Notes: generated by a model not told the origin, from the letters alone. A DNA stretch of 64,000 bases from Tabrizicola_A sp965284335 (GCF_965284335.1 NZ_OZ260076.1); one strand, 5' to 3'; positions 33,568-42,354 are shown, counted from the stretch's first letter. A program made the numbers and translations.

Positions 33568-34512
33568 TTAACGCCGGCAGGCCGGTCCGTCTTCAATCAC
33601 ACAGTTGTCCGAGGTGAACATGCCCCGTTCTTCAGCATCTGGATTGCCTTGAATGGGCTGAAACACGTAAAGTGCTGCGATTTCCGAGGCATTGGGCCCG
33701 GCGAAAATGCCCGCATAGGTGCCGGAATCGGTCAAGCTGCCTGCGCCGGTGGTTTCATCGACATCCAGCCGCTGCATCTTGCCGGTGAAATTGCCCGCCG
33801 CGTCAATGTCACCCAGATACATCATCTGATCAGCCAGTTCTTCGCGCGTCTCAATGATCCGGCGCCCATCTATGCCGCCCGACACCGACATCTCGGCAAA
33901 GTTGGCGGTCACCAAAATCCGCCCCTCGGTGCGGAAGGCCTGAGTGGGGTTCAAAGACCCACCCGGCCCGCCCGGTGTAGGCGTGCCGAAATTCACCATC
34001 CCCACATAGGTGCCCGAATAATTGAAGGCCCGCAGCCTGTCATTTGTGGCGACGGGCTGGGTAAAGGCCTCGGCCCGGGTATAGACCCCGCCGCCATGAT
34101 AATTGGCAAATTGCCCGCCATCGACGGCCAGCACGGCGCGGGCCGAATCCAGTTCATCCGACACCAGCGCCACCACTTTGCGGTTCGAACCGGTGTCTTG
34201 ATAGGAATAGGCCTTGTATTTGCCCCAATCCAGCGAGGCATCCCGCGTATAGGTGCCTTCCAGCGTCACCGCATCCTGCGCATCGATGTTCAGACTGATC
34301 GGCCCGTTCGGCGTGCTGGCAAAGGTCACGCCATTCACATTGCCGCGCACATCGTCATAGGCCAAGACGCCATTGGCCAAAGGCGTTGCGATCTCTTCAC
34401 CCGTCTCGGGATCGACCGGCACAACCGGTGCCGCATCTTCGTCCAAAAACGGATTGCCGCCGCACCCTGCGACGACCAGCAACGCCGCAAATGCCACCCG
34501 ATACCGCATCAT
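33568..34512 (-). CDS. Putative surface lipoprotein, Slam cargo candidate
   Basis: This 314-residue protein starts MMRYRVAFAALLVVAGCGGN, with a lipobox VAGC at residues 14-17 and Gly after the Cys, consistent with outer-membrane sorting. An acidic linker (NPFLDEDAAPVVPVDPETGE) leads to a beta-rich body. The C-terminal part holds GTYAGIFAGPNASEIAALYVFQP, similar to the GxFxGxxAxExxG barrel motif of TbpB/HpuA-type surface lipoproteins. Two cysteines near the end (CVIEDGPAC) may pair. Starts at 34512 or 34509 are possible. Its ligand is unknown; metal, heme or host factor binding is inference. Confidence 0.75.
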   Translation of the reverse strand: MMRYRVAFAALLVVAGCGGNPFLDEDAAPVVPVDPETGEEIATPLANGVLAYDDVRGNVNGVTFASTPNGPISLNIDAQDAVTLEGTYTRDASLDWGKYKAYSYQDTGSNRKVVALVSDELDSARAVLAVDGGQFANYHGGGVYTRAEAFTQPVATNDRLRAFNYSGTYVGMVNFGTPTPGGPGGSLNPTQAFRTEGRILVTANFAEMSVSGGIDGRRIIETREELADQMMYLGDIDAAGNFTGKMQRLDVDETTGAGSLTDSGTYAGIFAGPNASEIAALYVFQPIQGNPDAEERGMFTSDNCVIEDGPACRR

Positions 34513-34708
34513 GATCTGCCCCACGTCTTTTATCTTTAGATGAAAAGATGCCCATAAGTTGCGGAAATGTCAAAAGTTATACGCAAATGATCCGATTGGT
34601 CAGATTTATGATGCAGCCCCGCATCACGCCGCAGCTAGCGGTTTCCTAAATGCCAAACCCCCAGATATAGTGGACTGCGACTCATTCCTCGTCTCGAAAG
34701 GCCATCCC

Positions 34709-35614
34709 ATGCCGCTGACCCCTGACCAACGCGCCGAAATCGAAGCCGCCCGCGCCACGCCCCGCCCGACCTTGCGCGCGGTCTCCGAAGGGATGGAGGC
34801 GCATCTGTACCGCGCGCATGAGGTCTTGGATCACGGCTTTATCCGCGTCATCGACTATATGGGCGATGACAGCGCCATCGTGCAGGCCGCGCGGGTGTCT
34901 TACGGCGCGGGCACCAAACATGTGCAAAACGACGAAGGGTTGATCCGCTATCTGATGCGGCACTGGCATTCCACCCCGTTCGAGATGTGCGAGATCAAGC
35001 TGCACGTCAAACTGCCGGTCTTTGTGGCCCGCCAGTGGATCCGCCACCGCACCGCCAACGTCAACGAATACTCGGCGCGCTATTCGATTTTGGACCGCGA
35101 GTTCTATATCCCCGAACCGGGCCAACTCGCCGCGCAATCGGTGGTGAACAACCAAGGCCGGGGCGAGGTGCTGTCAGGCGAGGAATCCGCCCGCGTGCTG
35201 GAGATGCTGAAATCCGACGCCGCGCGCAGCTATGACAACTATGAGGCGATGCTCAGCCAAGACGGCCAACAAGGCCTTGCCCGCGAACTGGCCCGCATGA
35301 ACCTGCCGATGAACATCTATACCCAGTGGTATTGGAAAACCGACCTGCACAACCTCTTCCACTTCCTGCGCCTGCGCGCCGACGCCCACGCCCAATACGA
35401 AATCCGCGTCTACGCCGAGGCGATTGCGGCCTGCGTGAAGGATTGGGTCCCCTTGGCGTTTGGGGCGTTTGAGGACTACCGGATGGGTGGGGTGACTTTG
35501 TCGGGTAAGGCGATTGCGGTGTTGAAGCGGCAACTTAAAGGTGAGACGGTAACGCAGGAAGAATCCGGCATGTCGAAGGGCGAGTGGCGGGAGTTTTGTG
35601 AGGTTTGGGGGTAG
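34709..35614 (+). CDS. thyX: FAD-dependent thymidylate synthase
   Basis: This 301-residue enzyme makes dTMP from dUMP with CH2-THF and NAD(P)H using FAD. The ThyX signature RHRTANVNEYSARY is present, as are QWIRHR and the C-terminal DLHNLFHFLRLRADAHAQYEIR. The start at 34709 (MPLTPDQRAE) is preferred to an upstream TTG at 34559 because the 50 added residues are unconserved. GAAAGG lies upstream. It is divergent from the lipoprotein gene. Confidence 0.95.
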   Translation: MPLTPDQRAEIEAARATPRPTLRAVSEGMEAHLYRAHEVLDHGFIRVIDYMGDDSAIVQAARVSYGAGTKHVQNDEGLIRYLMRHWHSTPFEMCEIKLHVKLPVFVARQWIRHRTANVNEYSARYSILDREFYIPEPGQLAAQSVVNNQGRGEVLSGEESARVLEMLKSDAARSYDNYEAMLSQDGQQGLARELARMNLPMNIYTQWYWKTDLHNLFHFLRLRADAHAQYEIRVYAEAIAACVKDWVPLAFGAFEDYRMGGVTLSGKAIAVLKRQLKGETVTQEESGMSKGEWREFCEVWG

Positions 35615-35620
35615 CAAGCC

Positions 35621-35684
35621 GTAGGGTGCGCATTCATTGCGCACCTTTTTGTTCACCTCGGTGCGCAATGAATGCGCACCCTAC
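35621..35684. repeat. Perfect 25-bp inverted repeat (REP-type) between thyX and RAYT
   Basis: Left arm 35621-35645 begins GTAGGGTGCGCATTC; right arm 35660-35684 is its exact complement. The 14-base loop starts TTTTTG. The structure could terminate thyX and also ends inside the stop codon of the RAYT gene (35681-35683). This is the expected partner of a REP-associated tyrosine transposase. Confidence 0.85.
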
Positions 35685-36160
35685 AAAATCAAATCGTGCG
35701 GTCCATCCCGGTGCCATGACGAATATGGCCAATCCTTTGGATGCTCAACCAATCCATGCTTTACGGGATTGATCCAACAATACCGCACACATGCCGCAAA
35801 TGCTGCGTCATCACGGATATGATGTTCCCAATACCGCCTTTGCCAAATGCCATGTTCGCGCCGCGCCTCATGGCTTTTGCGCCGTTGAATGATCGGCATC
35901 GCTCGAGAAAATCGGGCCTTTATGACACTCCAACGGGTTGAATACTCCGCATCCCCCTCGGGCAAGGTCCACACGCAATGCATATGATCGGGCAACACCA
36001 CCCATGCGTTGATCTGAAAGGGCCGTTCGGCCTTTGTCATCCGCACCGCTTCGCGCAAGACCACCACATGATCCACCAATGTCCTTGCGCCACGGTCGGC
36101 CAAGGCCACGGTGAAAAAGATAGAGGCGCCGGGGCGTTTGGGGCGGATGTATTTCGACAT
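35681..36160 (-). CDS. REP-associated tyrosine transposase (RAYT, Y1/IS200-like)
   Basis: This 159-residue HUH-type transposase of the RAYT class starts MSKYIRPKRPGASIFFTVAL. The HUH pair is in VVLPDHMHCVWTLP (His-Met-His) and the catalytic Tyr is probably in QRRYWEHHIRDD. The C-terminal YCWINPVKHGLVEHPKDWPYSSW block is the RAYT hallmark. RAYTs are usually single-copy domesticated genes that propagate REP palindromes. The adjoining 25-bp inverted repeat fits. Starts at 36169 or 36160 are possible. Confidence 0.9.
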   Translation of the reverse strand: MSKYIRPKRPGASIFFTVALADRGARTLVDHVVVLREAVRMTKAERPFQINAWVVLPDHMHCVWTLPEGDAEYSTRWSVIKARFSRAMPIIQRRKSHEARREHGIWQRRYWEHHIRDDAAFAACVRYCWINPVKHGLVEHPKDWPYSSWHRDGPHDLIL

Positions 36161-36498
36161 GGGCCGCATGATCGCCAAAACCGGTTAACAAATTCCAAAC
36201 CACCACAGGGCCGCGCCTGACCTCGGGACGGCGCGCCGACGCTGGTTCTAGTCGCTTTATCCCTCAACCCTTCCCATCGATATTCTACTGGCAACCGTCG
36301 CAAAGCGCCCTCCCGGGGGGAGGTCGGGCGCGGCCCGGCGGGCTTCGCCCTTGATTCCGGGCGAAGGGGAAAGAAAAGGAGTGTCGTCCGTGGCAGGCGT
36401 TCGGCCTTACCCGGCCCGCGCAGGCGTGCGCGGGCGTTCGGGACTGAAAACGCTCCACTGGAGCGTTTTCTCCCCGCGCAAGGGCGCGGGGCCGTCCC
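36161..36498. other. Intergenic stretch with hairpins, no gene seen
   Basis: The stretch lies between RAYT and the Rieske gene. It contains GC-rich imperfect repeats around 36309-36370 and the hairpin at 36446-36470. No reading frame here shows recognisable protein features. Confidence 0.5.
36446..36470 (-). terminator. Hairpin terminator downstream of the Rieske oxygenase gene
   Basis: GAAAACGCTCCA-C-TGGAGCGTTTTC is a perfect hairpin about 30 bases after the Rieske stop codon, with T-rich ends on both strands. Confidence 0.7.
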
Positions 36499-37632
36499 TC
36501 ACCCCGGGATCCGGCTCGCCAGATACTGCGCGAATTCGAAATTCGGGCGCTCCAGATGCGACAGCGGCCCCGGCTCGGCCATGCCCGACAACAGCCCGCG
36601 ATAGACCTTTTCGGTGCAGCCCTTGTCCTCGATATTCACATCATCCAAGAGCGCCTTGACCTTGGCCAGATGCTCTGGTGCGGCGGGGTCGGCCATCCAG
36701 TCGGCCGACATGCCCATGCCAAACAGCACATTCACATGCCCCGGCCCATCGGGCGTCAGCGACAGATACCAAAAATACCCCGGCGTCAGCGTGATCAGAA
36801 GCGAGGGATAAATCGCCAAAAGCCATGTCTTGCGCCGATCATCGCCCACAAGCGTGGTGTTCGACGGATGCGCCAGCGCCAAGGGCACCAGATCATTCTT
36901 CAAGATCCAGTGATAGTTAAAGGCCTCTGTCCCCGTTGGGCAGACCATTTCCTCCAGATTGGACGACCCGCCAATCGTGCCGGCATGGCAGACGGGCAGG
37001 TGATAGCTTTCCATGAAATTCTCGGCCAGCACCTTCCAATTCGTCGCCCAGCGAAAGCTTTCGCGGTAGGTTTCGGTATAGGTCGCCATGTCCAGATTGG
37101 GGATCAGGGCGCGGACATCTTTCAGCGCCTCTTCGGGGGGCGGGGCATCAGGGTTCAGCGTGACCATGATCCAGCCTTGCCACACTTCGCAGCGGATGCG
37201 GGGCAGGGCGATGGCCTCTTTGCAAAAGCCCTCATTCAGCGTCATGGCGGGCGCACCGCGCAAGCTGCCGTCCAGGTTATAGGTCCAGGCGTGATAGGGG
37301 CAGACGATGCTGCGGGTATGGCCGCGCCCTTCCAGCAGCGTTGACATCCGATGGCGGCAGACATTCGACATCGCCCGGATCTCGCCATCGCGGTCGCGCA
37401 ACACGATCACCGGCTCTTCGGCCAAGGTCAGCGTCAGATAATCGCCGGGGTTGGGCAGGGTTTCGGCACGGCCCGCGCAGATCCATTCCTTGGCAAAGAT
37501 GTGGCGCTGCTCTTGTGCCAGAAACTCGGGGCTCGTGTAGACCGATTTCGGCATGGCATGGGCGCGTTCAAAAGGCACCGAGACATTCTGGTGCAACTCG
37601 CGCGCGGGGCTGACGCGGTCATGTGCGGTCAT
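36499..37632 (-). CDS. Aromatic-ring-hydroxylating-type Rieske oxygenase, alpha subunit
   Basis: This 377-residue protein has the Rieske [2Fe-2S] ligands CRHRMSTLLEGRG...CPYHAWTY (C-x-H-x16-C-x2-H, about residues 87-108) and the mononuclear iron ligands in NWKVLAENFMESYHLPVCH. It resembles single-component-type oxygenases acting on quaternary amines (CntA, GbcA, choline monooxygenase) rather than aromatic dioxygenases. The start at 37632 (MTAHDRVSP) is chosen. It is followed by no reductase gene. It is last in a minus-strand set with a FabD-like gene and a fused E1 gene, and the substrate is unknown. Confidence 0.85.
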   Translation of the reverse strand: MTAHDRVSPARELHQNVSVPFERAHAMPKSVYTSPEFLAQEQRHIFAKEWICAGRAETLPNPGDYLTLTLAEEPVIVLRDRDGEIRAMSNVCRHRMSTLLEGRGHTRSIVCPYHAWTYNLDGSLRGAPAMTLNEGFCKEAIALPRIRCEVWQGWIMVTLNPDAPPPEEALKDVRALIPNLDMATYTETYRESFRWATNWKVLAENFMESYHLPVCHAGTIGGSSNLEEMVCPTGTEAFNYHWILKNDLVPLALAHPSNTTLVGDDRRKTWLLAIYPSLLITLTPGYFWYLSLTPDGPGHVNVLFGMGMSADWMADPAAPEHLAKVKALLDDVNIEDKGCTEKVYRGLLSGMAEPGPLSHLERPNFEFAQYLASRIPG

Positions 37633-37733
37633 GGTCTTCCTTTCGCGGGTCTTATGCAGTGCGGTTGGCAGACTGTGACGCCAACCGGCTGAAATGGCCA
37701 TGAAGAACTCTCTAATCCCAGACAAGCCCTAAT

Positions 37734-38756
37734 CTATGCTGTCACCCATTTTCGCTGATCGGCAAGCCCCATGGACACCATCAAGGGCTCTGCGCTTTGT
37801 CGTGCCTGAAAGTCCGCTTTCGACGCCATGCCGCGCCAATTGGACAAGATCAGCGCTTGGGCAACCGCCCCGCCCATGGTGGTTCCGGGGCCTGCGATGA
37901 TGAAGAGATCGGGGGCGAATTCACGCGCTGCACTGCGGATGGCGGCGGTAAAGTCATAAGGCTCGGTCACTTGATGGCCCAGCGTATAGGCATAAAGCGC
38001 ATCGGTGCTGGAGGCCCCCGGCCACCAGACATGGCCACGCCCGTCGATCAAGGGCAGCTTTGGTTGGGCAAAAAGCGTGGCGGGCAGGGCGGCACGGCCA
38101 AGTGCGGCGACGGGGGCCTGCAACTGCGTGTGAAAGGCTGCATGATTGCCCAAGCGCATGGGAAAGCGCCCTTCCAACGGGGGCACGGCCGCCTCAAAGG
38201 CGGCAAGCCCCGCCTCATTACCCGCCAAAACCAACATGCCGCCCAGATCAATCGACAGGCCCAAGACATGGCCAGCCCGCGTATTGATGTTGCACATCAG
38301 TGCAAGAAGTTCGGCCTTGCGGTCAGGGGCAGGGGCCCAGTCTGGCCCCATGAAAGGGTAAATCAATTGCCCGCCGATCAGATGCTCTTGCATCAAACGG
38401 CCCATGGTGTTGGCCACCTCAAACCCCGCCTCGGGCGCGAGCGCCCCGGCACAGGCCAGCGCCGAATACCAGCCCATCGAGTTGCCAGTGACCGCCAAAA
38501 GCTTGACGCCCCGCAAGGACATCGCATCGCCCAAAGAGCAGGCATAGATCAGCGCGCTGGCATTATCGCCACGTGTATGGCGGGCCACAGAATAGCTGCT
38601 GGCTCCGTCCAGATCGCTGAGCGTTTCCTGACCTACCGCGCGCCGCATCGCATCAAAGCGCGCCAAGAGGCTTTGGTCGGGAAAGCGGGCAAGACTGCCC
38701 AGCTCGGCCTTGGTATAGCTGCCGCGACCGGGGCAAATCAGGACGGCGGTTTTCAT
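37734..38756 (-). CDS. FabD-like acyltransferase (ACP S-malonyltransferase family)
   Basis: This 340-residue protein has the nucleophile motif VTGNSMGWYSALA (GxSxG-type, Ser in GNSMG) and a downstream NHAAFHTQLQ with the catalytic His. The N-terminal VLICPGRGSY is the FabD start variant (usual PGQGSQ). It is unlikely to be the housekeeping FabD because of these changes and its context. Its ATG overlaps the stop of the fused E1 gene (ATGA), so the two are translated together. Substrate and acceptor are unknown. Confidence 0.8.
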   Translation of the reverse strand: MKTAVLICPGRGSYTKAELGSLARFPDQSLLARFDAMRRAVGQETLSDLDGASSYSVARHTRGDNASALIYACSLGDAMSLRGVKLLAVTGNSMGWYSALACAGALAPEAGFEVANTMGRLMQEHLIGGQLIYPFMGPDWAPAPDRKAELLALMCNINTRAGHVLGLSIDLGGMLVLAGNEAGLAAFEAAVPPLEGRFPMRLGNHAAFHTQLQAPVAALGRAALPATLFAQPKLPLIDGRGHVWWPGASSTDALYAYTLGHQVTEPYDFTAAIRSAAREFAPDLFIIAGPGTTMGGAVAQALILSNWRGMASKADFQARQSAEPLMVSMGLADQRKWVTA

Positions 38757-40933
38757 TTGCACAGCTCCAATGCGGCCTGTGTGATGCTTGCAGCCGAAGG
38801 CATGGTGGCAGCATAGGCAGGCCCGGTTGCGATAAAGCTATCCTCGGCCGTGACACGCGCCAATTTGGCCTCGGTGGTTTCATGGAAATGCGCCATCAGT
38901 GCCTCTGCGACACCGCCTGAATGACGGGTTTCATCAACGATCAAAATGCGCTTGCAGCCCTGCACAGCGGCGGTCAGCGCAGATTTTGGCAAGGGTGACA
39001 GCCAACGTGCATCAACCAGTCTTGTTGAGATTCCATGTGAAGAAAGGGCATCAATAGCTTGATTTGAATGATAAATGCCATTTCCAAAGCTGACAATCGC
39101 CAGATCAGTGCCATCGCCCTGCACCCCCACCTCGCCCAAGGCAATCTTGCGCGAGGGGTCGGGATAATGGCGCATCCAGCCGCCGTCTTTTTCCCGGTGC
39201 AGATCGCGCATCGGATAAAGCGCGATGGGTTCCAAAAACACCACCACACGCCCCTCATCCCGCGCCAGCCGCACGCATTCGCGCAGCATCATCGCGGCAT
39301 CGGCACCATTCGACGGCACGGCCAGAATGACGCCCGGAATGTCGCGCAGAACCGCGACTGAGTTGTCATTGTGGAAATGCCCGCCAAAGCCCTTTTGATA
39401 GCCCAGCCCCGCAATACGCAGCACCATAGGGTTGGTGAACTGGCCGTTAGAAAAGAACGGCAAGGTTGCGGCCTCACCCCGGATTTGGTCTTCGGCATTG
39501 TGCAAATAGGCCAGAAACTGGATTTCCGGCATCGGGATAAAACCGTTTTGCGCCATGCCGATGGCAAGGCCCAAAATGGTCTGCTCGTCCAGAAGCGTGT
39601 CGATCATCCGGCCCTGACCAAAGCGCGCCGAAAGCTTTTGCGTGACGCCATAAACCCCGCCTTTGCGGCCCACATCCTCGCCCATCATCACGATTTCGGG
39701 GTATTCCAGCATCAGATCGGTCAGCGCCCAATTGATAAGGCGTGACATGATCTGCGGCTCGTCCATGGCTTTCAGATCGCCCCCGAACACCGCCGCCCGC
39801 GCCTCGGGGCTGGGCCCATTGCTGGGGGGATTGGGGCGGGCAGGCGGGATGATGCTGGCCATAACCTCGGTGGCTGTTTTCAGACGCGGCCGGGTGACCA
39901 CCTCATCAGCCACGCGGACCACACGGGCGTTGGTTTCGTTATAAATTTCAAGCGCTTGATCTGGTGACATGACCCCAGCTTGATCCATCAACCGCACCAT
40001 ATGCAGCAGCGGATCCTGCGCTTCTTCGGCCTCTACCTCCTCACGCGAGAGGTAAGTGGTCGGCATATCAGCCCCGGCATGGCCATAAAGCCGGATCGTA
40101 CGAATGTGCAAAACCGCAGGTTTCTTGCGGCGGCGCACAAAATCGGCGGCCTCTTGCGCGACTTTATAGGCGTCGTAGAAATCCAGCCCATCGGCCTTGA
40201 AATAGCGCAGACCCGGCCGCGCGGCGAAATTCGCCTCAATCCAACCCTTTGGCGTCTTTGTGGAAATTCCGATTCCATTGTCTTCGCAGACAAACAAAAG
40301 CGGCATCGGAATGGATTGCCAGGCGGTCCAGCCTGCCGCATTGAAGGCCCCCTGTGCCGTCGAATGATTGGCCGAGGCATCGCCAAAGCTGCACATCACA
40401 ATCGCATCATCGGGCATCTGCGCATGTTCGGGCCGCGCCCTGCGCGCAGCACCAATGGCATAGGCCGCCCCCACCGCCTTGGGCAGATGGCTGGCAATGG
40501 TCGAGGTTTGCGGTGGAATGTTCAGCGCCTTTGATCCCAAAACCTTGTGCCGCCCGCCCGAAATCGGGTCCTCAGACGACGAGGCAAAAGACAACAGCAT
40601 ATCCCAAGTCGGGTTCTGCCCCGGCACTTGGCTTGCCCGCGCAATTTGAAAGGCGGCGTCGCGGTAATGCAAAAAGGCCATATCCGTCGGCCGCAGCGCC
40701 AAGGCCACCGCGCCCATCCCCTCATGACCTGACGATCCGATGGTGTAAAACCCCTGACCTGCCCGCTGCATCACCCGGCTTTGACGGTCCAGCGCGCGCG
40801 TCAGGCAGGTCGCATGCCACAGCGTCACGGCCCCCTCAGGCGTCAAAGGACCGCTGGGCGGCTTGCCCTGCGGCAGGTCCCTTGCGGCCACCCGCGCCAG
40901 AAAATTGTCATGCACGATTGTCGAACGGTCCAT
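38753..40933 (-). CDS. Fused alpha-beta E1 component of a thiamine-dependent 2-oxoacid dehydrogenase
   Basis: This 726-residue protein has the E1-alpha TPP motif (FGDASANHSTAQGAFNAAGW through VCEDNGIGI) in the first half and the E1-beta domain (MMGEDVGRKGGVYGVTQKLS, FLAYLHNAEDQIRGE, DETRHSGG) in the second. Such fusions decarboxylate branched-chain or other 2-oxoacids. No E2 or E3 gene is present, so lipoyl partners must come from elsewhere or the protein works outside a standard complex. It is the first gene of the operon with the FabD-like and Rieske genes, divergent from a TetR gene. Confidence 0.87.
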   Translation of the reverse strand: MDRSTIVHDNFLARVAARDLPQGKPPSGPLTPEGAVTLWHATCLTRALDRQSRVMQRAGQGFYTIGSSGHEGMGAVALALRPTDMAFLHYRDAAFQIARASQVPGQNPTWDMLLSFASSSEDPISGGRHKVLGSKALNIPPQTSTIASHLPKAVGAAYAIGAARRARPEHAQMPDDAIVMCSFGDASANHSTAQGAFNAAGWTAWQSIPMPLLFVCEDNGIGISTKTPKGWIEANFAARPGLRYFKADGLDFYDAYKVAQEAADFVRRRKKPAVLHIRTIRLYGHAGADMPTTYLSREEVEAEEAQDPLLHMVRLMDQAGVMSPDQALEIYNETNARVVRVADEVVTRPRLKTATEVMASIIPPARPNPPSNGPSPEARAAVFGGDLKAMDEPQIMSRLINWALTDLMLEYPEIVMMGEDVGRKGGVYGVTQKLSARFGQGRMIDTLLDEQTILGLAIGMAQNGFIPMPEIQFLAYLHNAEDQIRGEAATLPFFSNGQFTNPMVLRIAGLGYQKGFGGHFHNDNSVAVLRDIPGVILAVPSNGADAAMMLRECVRLARDEGRVVVFLEPIALYPMRDLHREKDGGWMRHYPDPSRKIALGEVGVQGDGTDLAIVSFGNGIYHSNQAIDALSSHGISTRLVDARWLSPLPKSALTAAVQGCKRILIVDETRHSGGVAEALMAHFHETTEAKLARVTAEDSFIATGPAYAATMPSAASITQAALELCK

Positions 40934-41157
40934 GGTCTGCCCCTTTGCCTTGCCCCGACACTAGCCGATGCCCCCCGCAGGCTGAACCGCAATTGCACCG
41001 GCAAAATGGCGTGTTCTACCGTCACCTTGCGGCATAAATCCCGCCTTGACCTGCCAGATCGTCACGCGATTGACCGCAGGCCAATTGGCTTGGCACTTCG
41101 CCGTTCTCATTTCGCAGCTGCTGCGATAGAAACGCCCTGCTTTGATCCGAGGTTCCG

Positions 41158-41820
41158 ATGACCGATCTATCTGACCGCGCATATCCCTCGTCCCCAGCCC
41201 CGCGCAAACGCCCGCGCGAGGCCCGACGCGAACAGTTGATCGAGGCCACGATCAAGGTTTTGGCCCAAAAGGGCTATGCGCGGGCCACGCTGTCAGATGT
41301 GGCAAAACAGGCGGGTCTGTCGCATGGGCTGGTCAACTTTCACTTTCAAAGCAAAGAGTTGCTTTTGGAAGAAACCCTATCTTACCTGTCAGACGAATAT
41401 CGCGAAAGCTGGGCTCAGGCTTTGGCGGCAGCCCCACAAGATCCGGCAAGCCAGCTTGACGCTCTCTTGCGGGCAGATTTCTCCCCGCAGATTTTCACGC
41501 CAGAGCGGCTTGCCGCATGGGTGGCCTTTTGGGGCGAGGCGCAAAGCCGCCCGCTTTATCAGGAAAAATGCGGGGCAAAAGACGATGATCTGGCCCGCCG
41601 AAAGCAAGAGATTTGCGCGGCCCTGATCGACGAGGGCGGCTATCATGGCGATGCGCCGCGCATCAGCCGGGCGCTTCGGCTGGTGACCGAAGGGGTCTGG
41701 ATGGACCTTGTCACCATGGCGCGCCCCTATGACCGTGAAGAGGGGCTGGCGACGGTATATTGCGCCGCCGCCGCATTTTTTCCTCGCCATTTCAATGCCG
41801 AAGGGCGGATTCCCGGCTAG
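41158..41820 (+). CDS. TetR-family regulator (BetI-like)
   Basis: This 220-residue protein has the N-terminal HTH (RREQLIEATIKVLAQKGYARATLSDVAKQAGLSHGLVNFHFQSKE), very similar to BetI. The helical ligand domain is long. It is divergent from the E1/FabD-like/Rieske operon (224-bp intergenic), so it likely represses that operon. BetI responds to choline, which agrees with the quaternary-amine-type Rieske oxygenase, but the ligand is inference. Confidence 0.87.
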   Translation: MTDLSDRAYPSSPAPRKRPREARREQLIEATIKVLAQKGYARATLSDVAKQAGLSHGLVNFHFQSKELLLEETLSYLSDEYRESWAQALAAAPQDPASQLDALLRADFSPQIFTPERLAAWVAFWGEAQSRPLYQEKCGAKDDDLARRKQEICAALIDEGGYHGDAPRISRALRLVTEGVWMDLVTMARPYDREEGLATVYCAAAAFFPRHFNAEGRIPG

Positions 41821-41823
41821 GCT

Positions 41824-42246
41824 TTAGCGCTGCCAATAGCTGTTGGTGCCGCTGGGCGGCAGGATCAAGATCAGGGCGGCGGGCTGATGATTTTGGCCCA
41901 GATCAGCCGCCGTTGCGGCCGGGCGCTCCTGCGTTGGGGTGGGAACCCAATAAAAAATCCGCTCATAGCCCATAAGCCCGGCCTCTAGCGCCGCGCCATA
42001 GGCTGCAGCGTCGCTCAGACCGTCGCAGCGCAGCAACATCGGGCGCCCATCCCGGGCAATACTGGCCGCCAAAGCGCGTGCGCCGGCCGCGTGCAGCCCG
42101 GCAAGGCTGGCCATATCTGGCCCCGCCGCCAATAGGTGCAGATCGCAGCCCGCGGCTTTTGCTGCCTCCTGCCAATCGTCCCGCGCCGCGATGGCCTGCA
42201 AGAAACCCTCGGGGGCCAAGGTGGGAAGGGGCAGGTCTGGCATCAT
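41824..42246 (-). CDS. Conserved-looking hypothetical protein
   Basis: This 140-residue protein starts MMPDLPLPTL with GGAG seven bases upstream. I do not recognise the family. Visible features are an alanine-rich helical middle (AGPDMASLAGLHAAGARALAA), a DGRPMLLRCDGLSDAAAYGAAL segment and a hydrophobic, Pro-rich C-terminal tail (AALILILPP). No signal peptide or membrane segment is clear. It is convergent with tetR, four bases apart, and divergent from tpa. Confidence 0.6.
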   Translation of the reverse strand: MMPDLPLPTLAPEGFLQAIAARDDWQEAAKAAGCDLHLLAAGPDMASLAGLHAAGARALAASIARDGRPMLLRCDGLSDAAAYGAALEAGLMGYERIFYWVPTPTQERPAATAADLGQNHQPAALILILPPSGTNSYWQR

Positions 42247-42321
42247 ATACACTCCGTTGCGCGCCGCCTTAAACGGTGGCGAAGGGTCTGGCAACATGGG
42301 CCTTGACCCCGCGCGCCGACA

Positions 42322-42354
42322 CTGGACCTAAAGGCGTAATTGCTCTGGTCCTAA
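42322..42354 (+). promoter_or_regulatory. TauR operator upstream of tpa
   Basis: Direct repeats CTGGACCTAA at 42322-42331 and CTGGTCCTAA at 42345-42354, 23 bases start to start, lie about 80-110 bases before the tpa ATG. They match the CTGGACYTAA direct repeats described for TauR activation of tpa in Rhodobacter capsulatus. Confidence 0.82.

Noticed and set aside
34559..34708. N-terminal extension of thyX from a TTG at 34559
   Set aside because: The added 50 residues show no conservation features, and the ATG at 34709 has a better ribosome site and the normal ThyX start.
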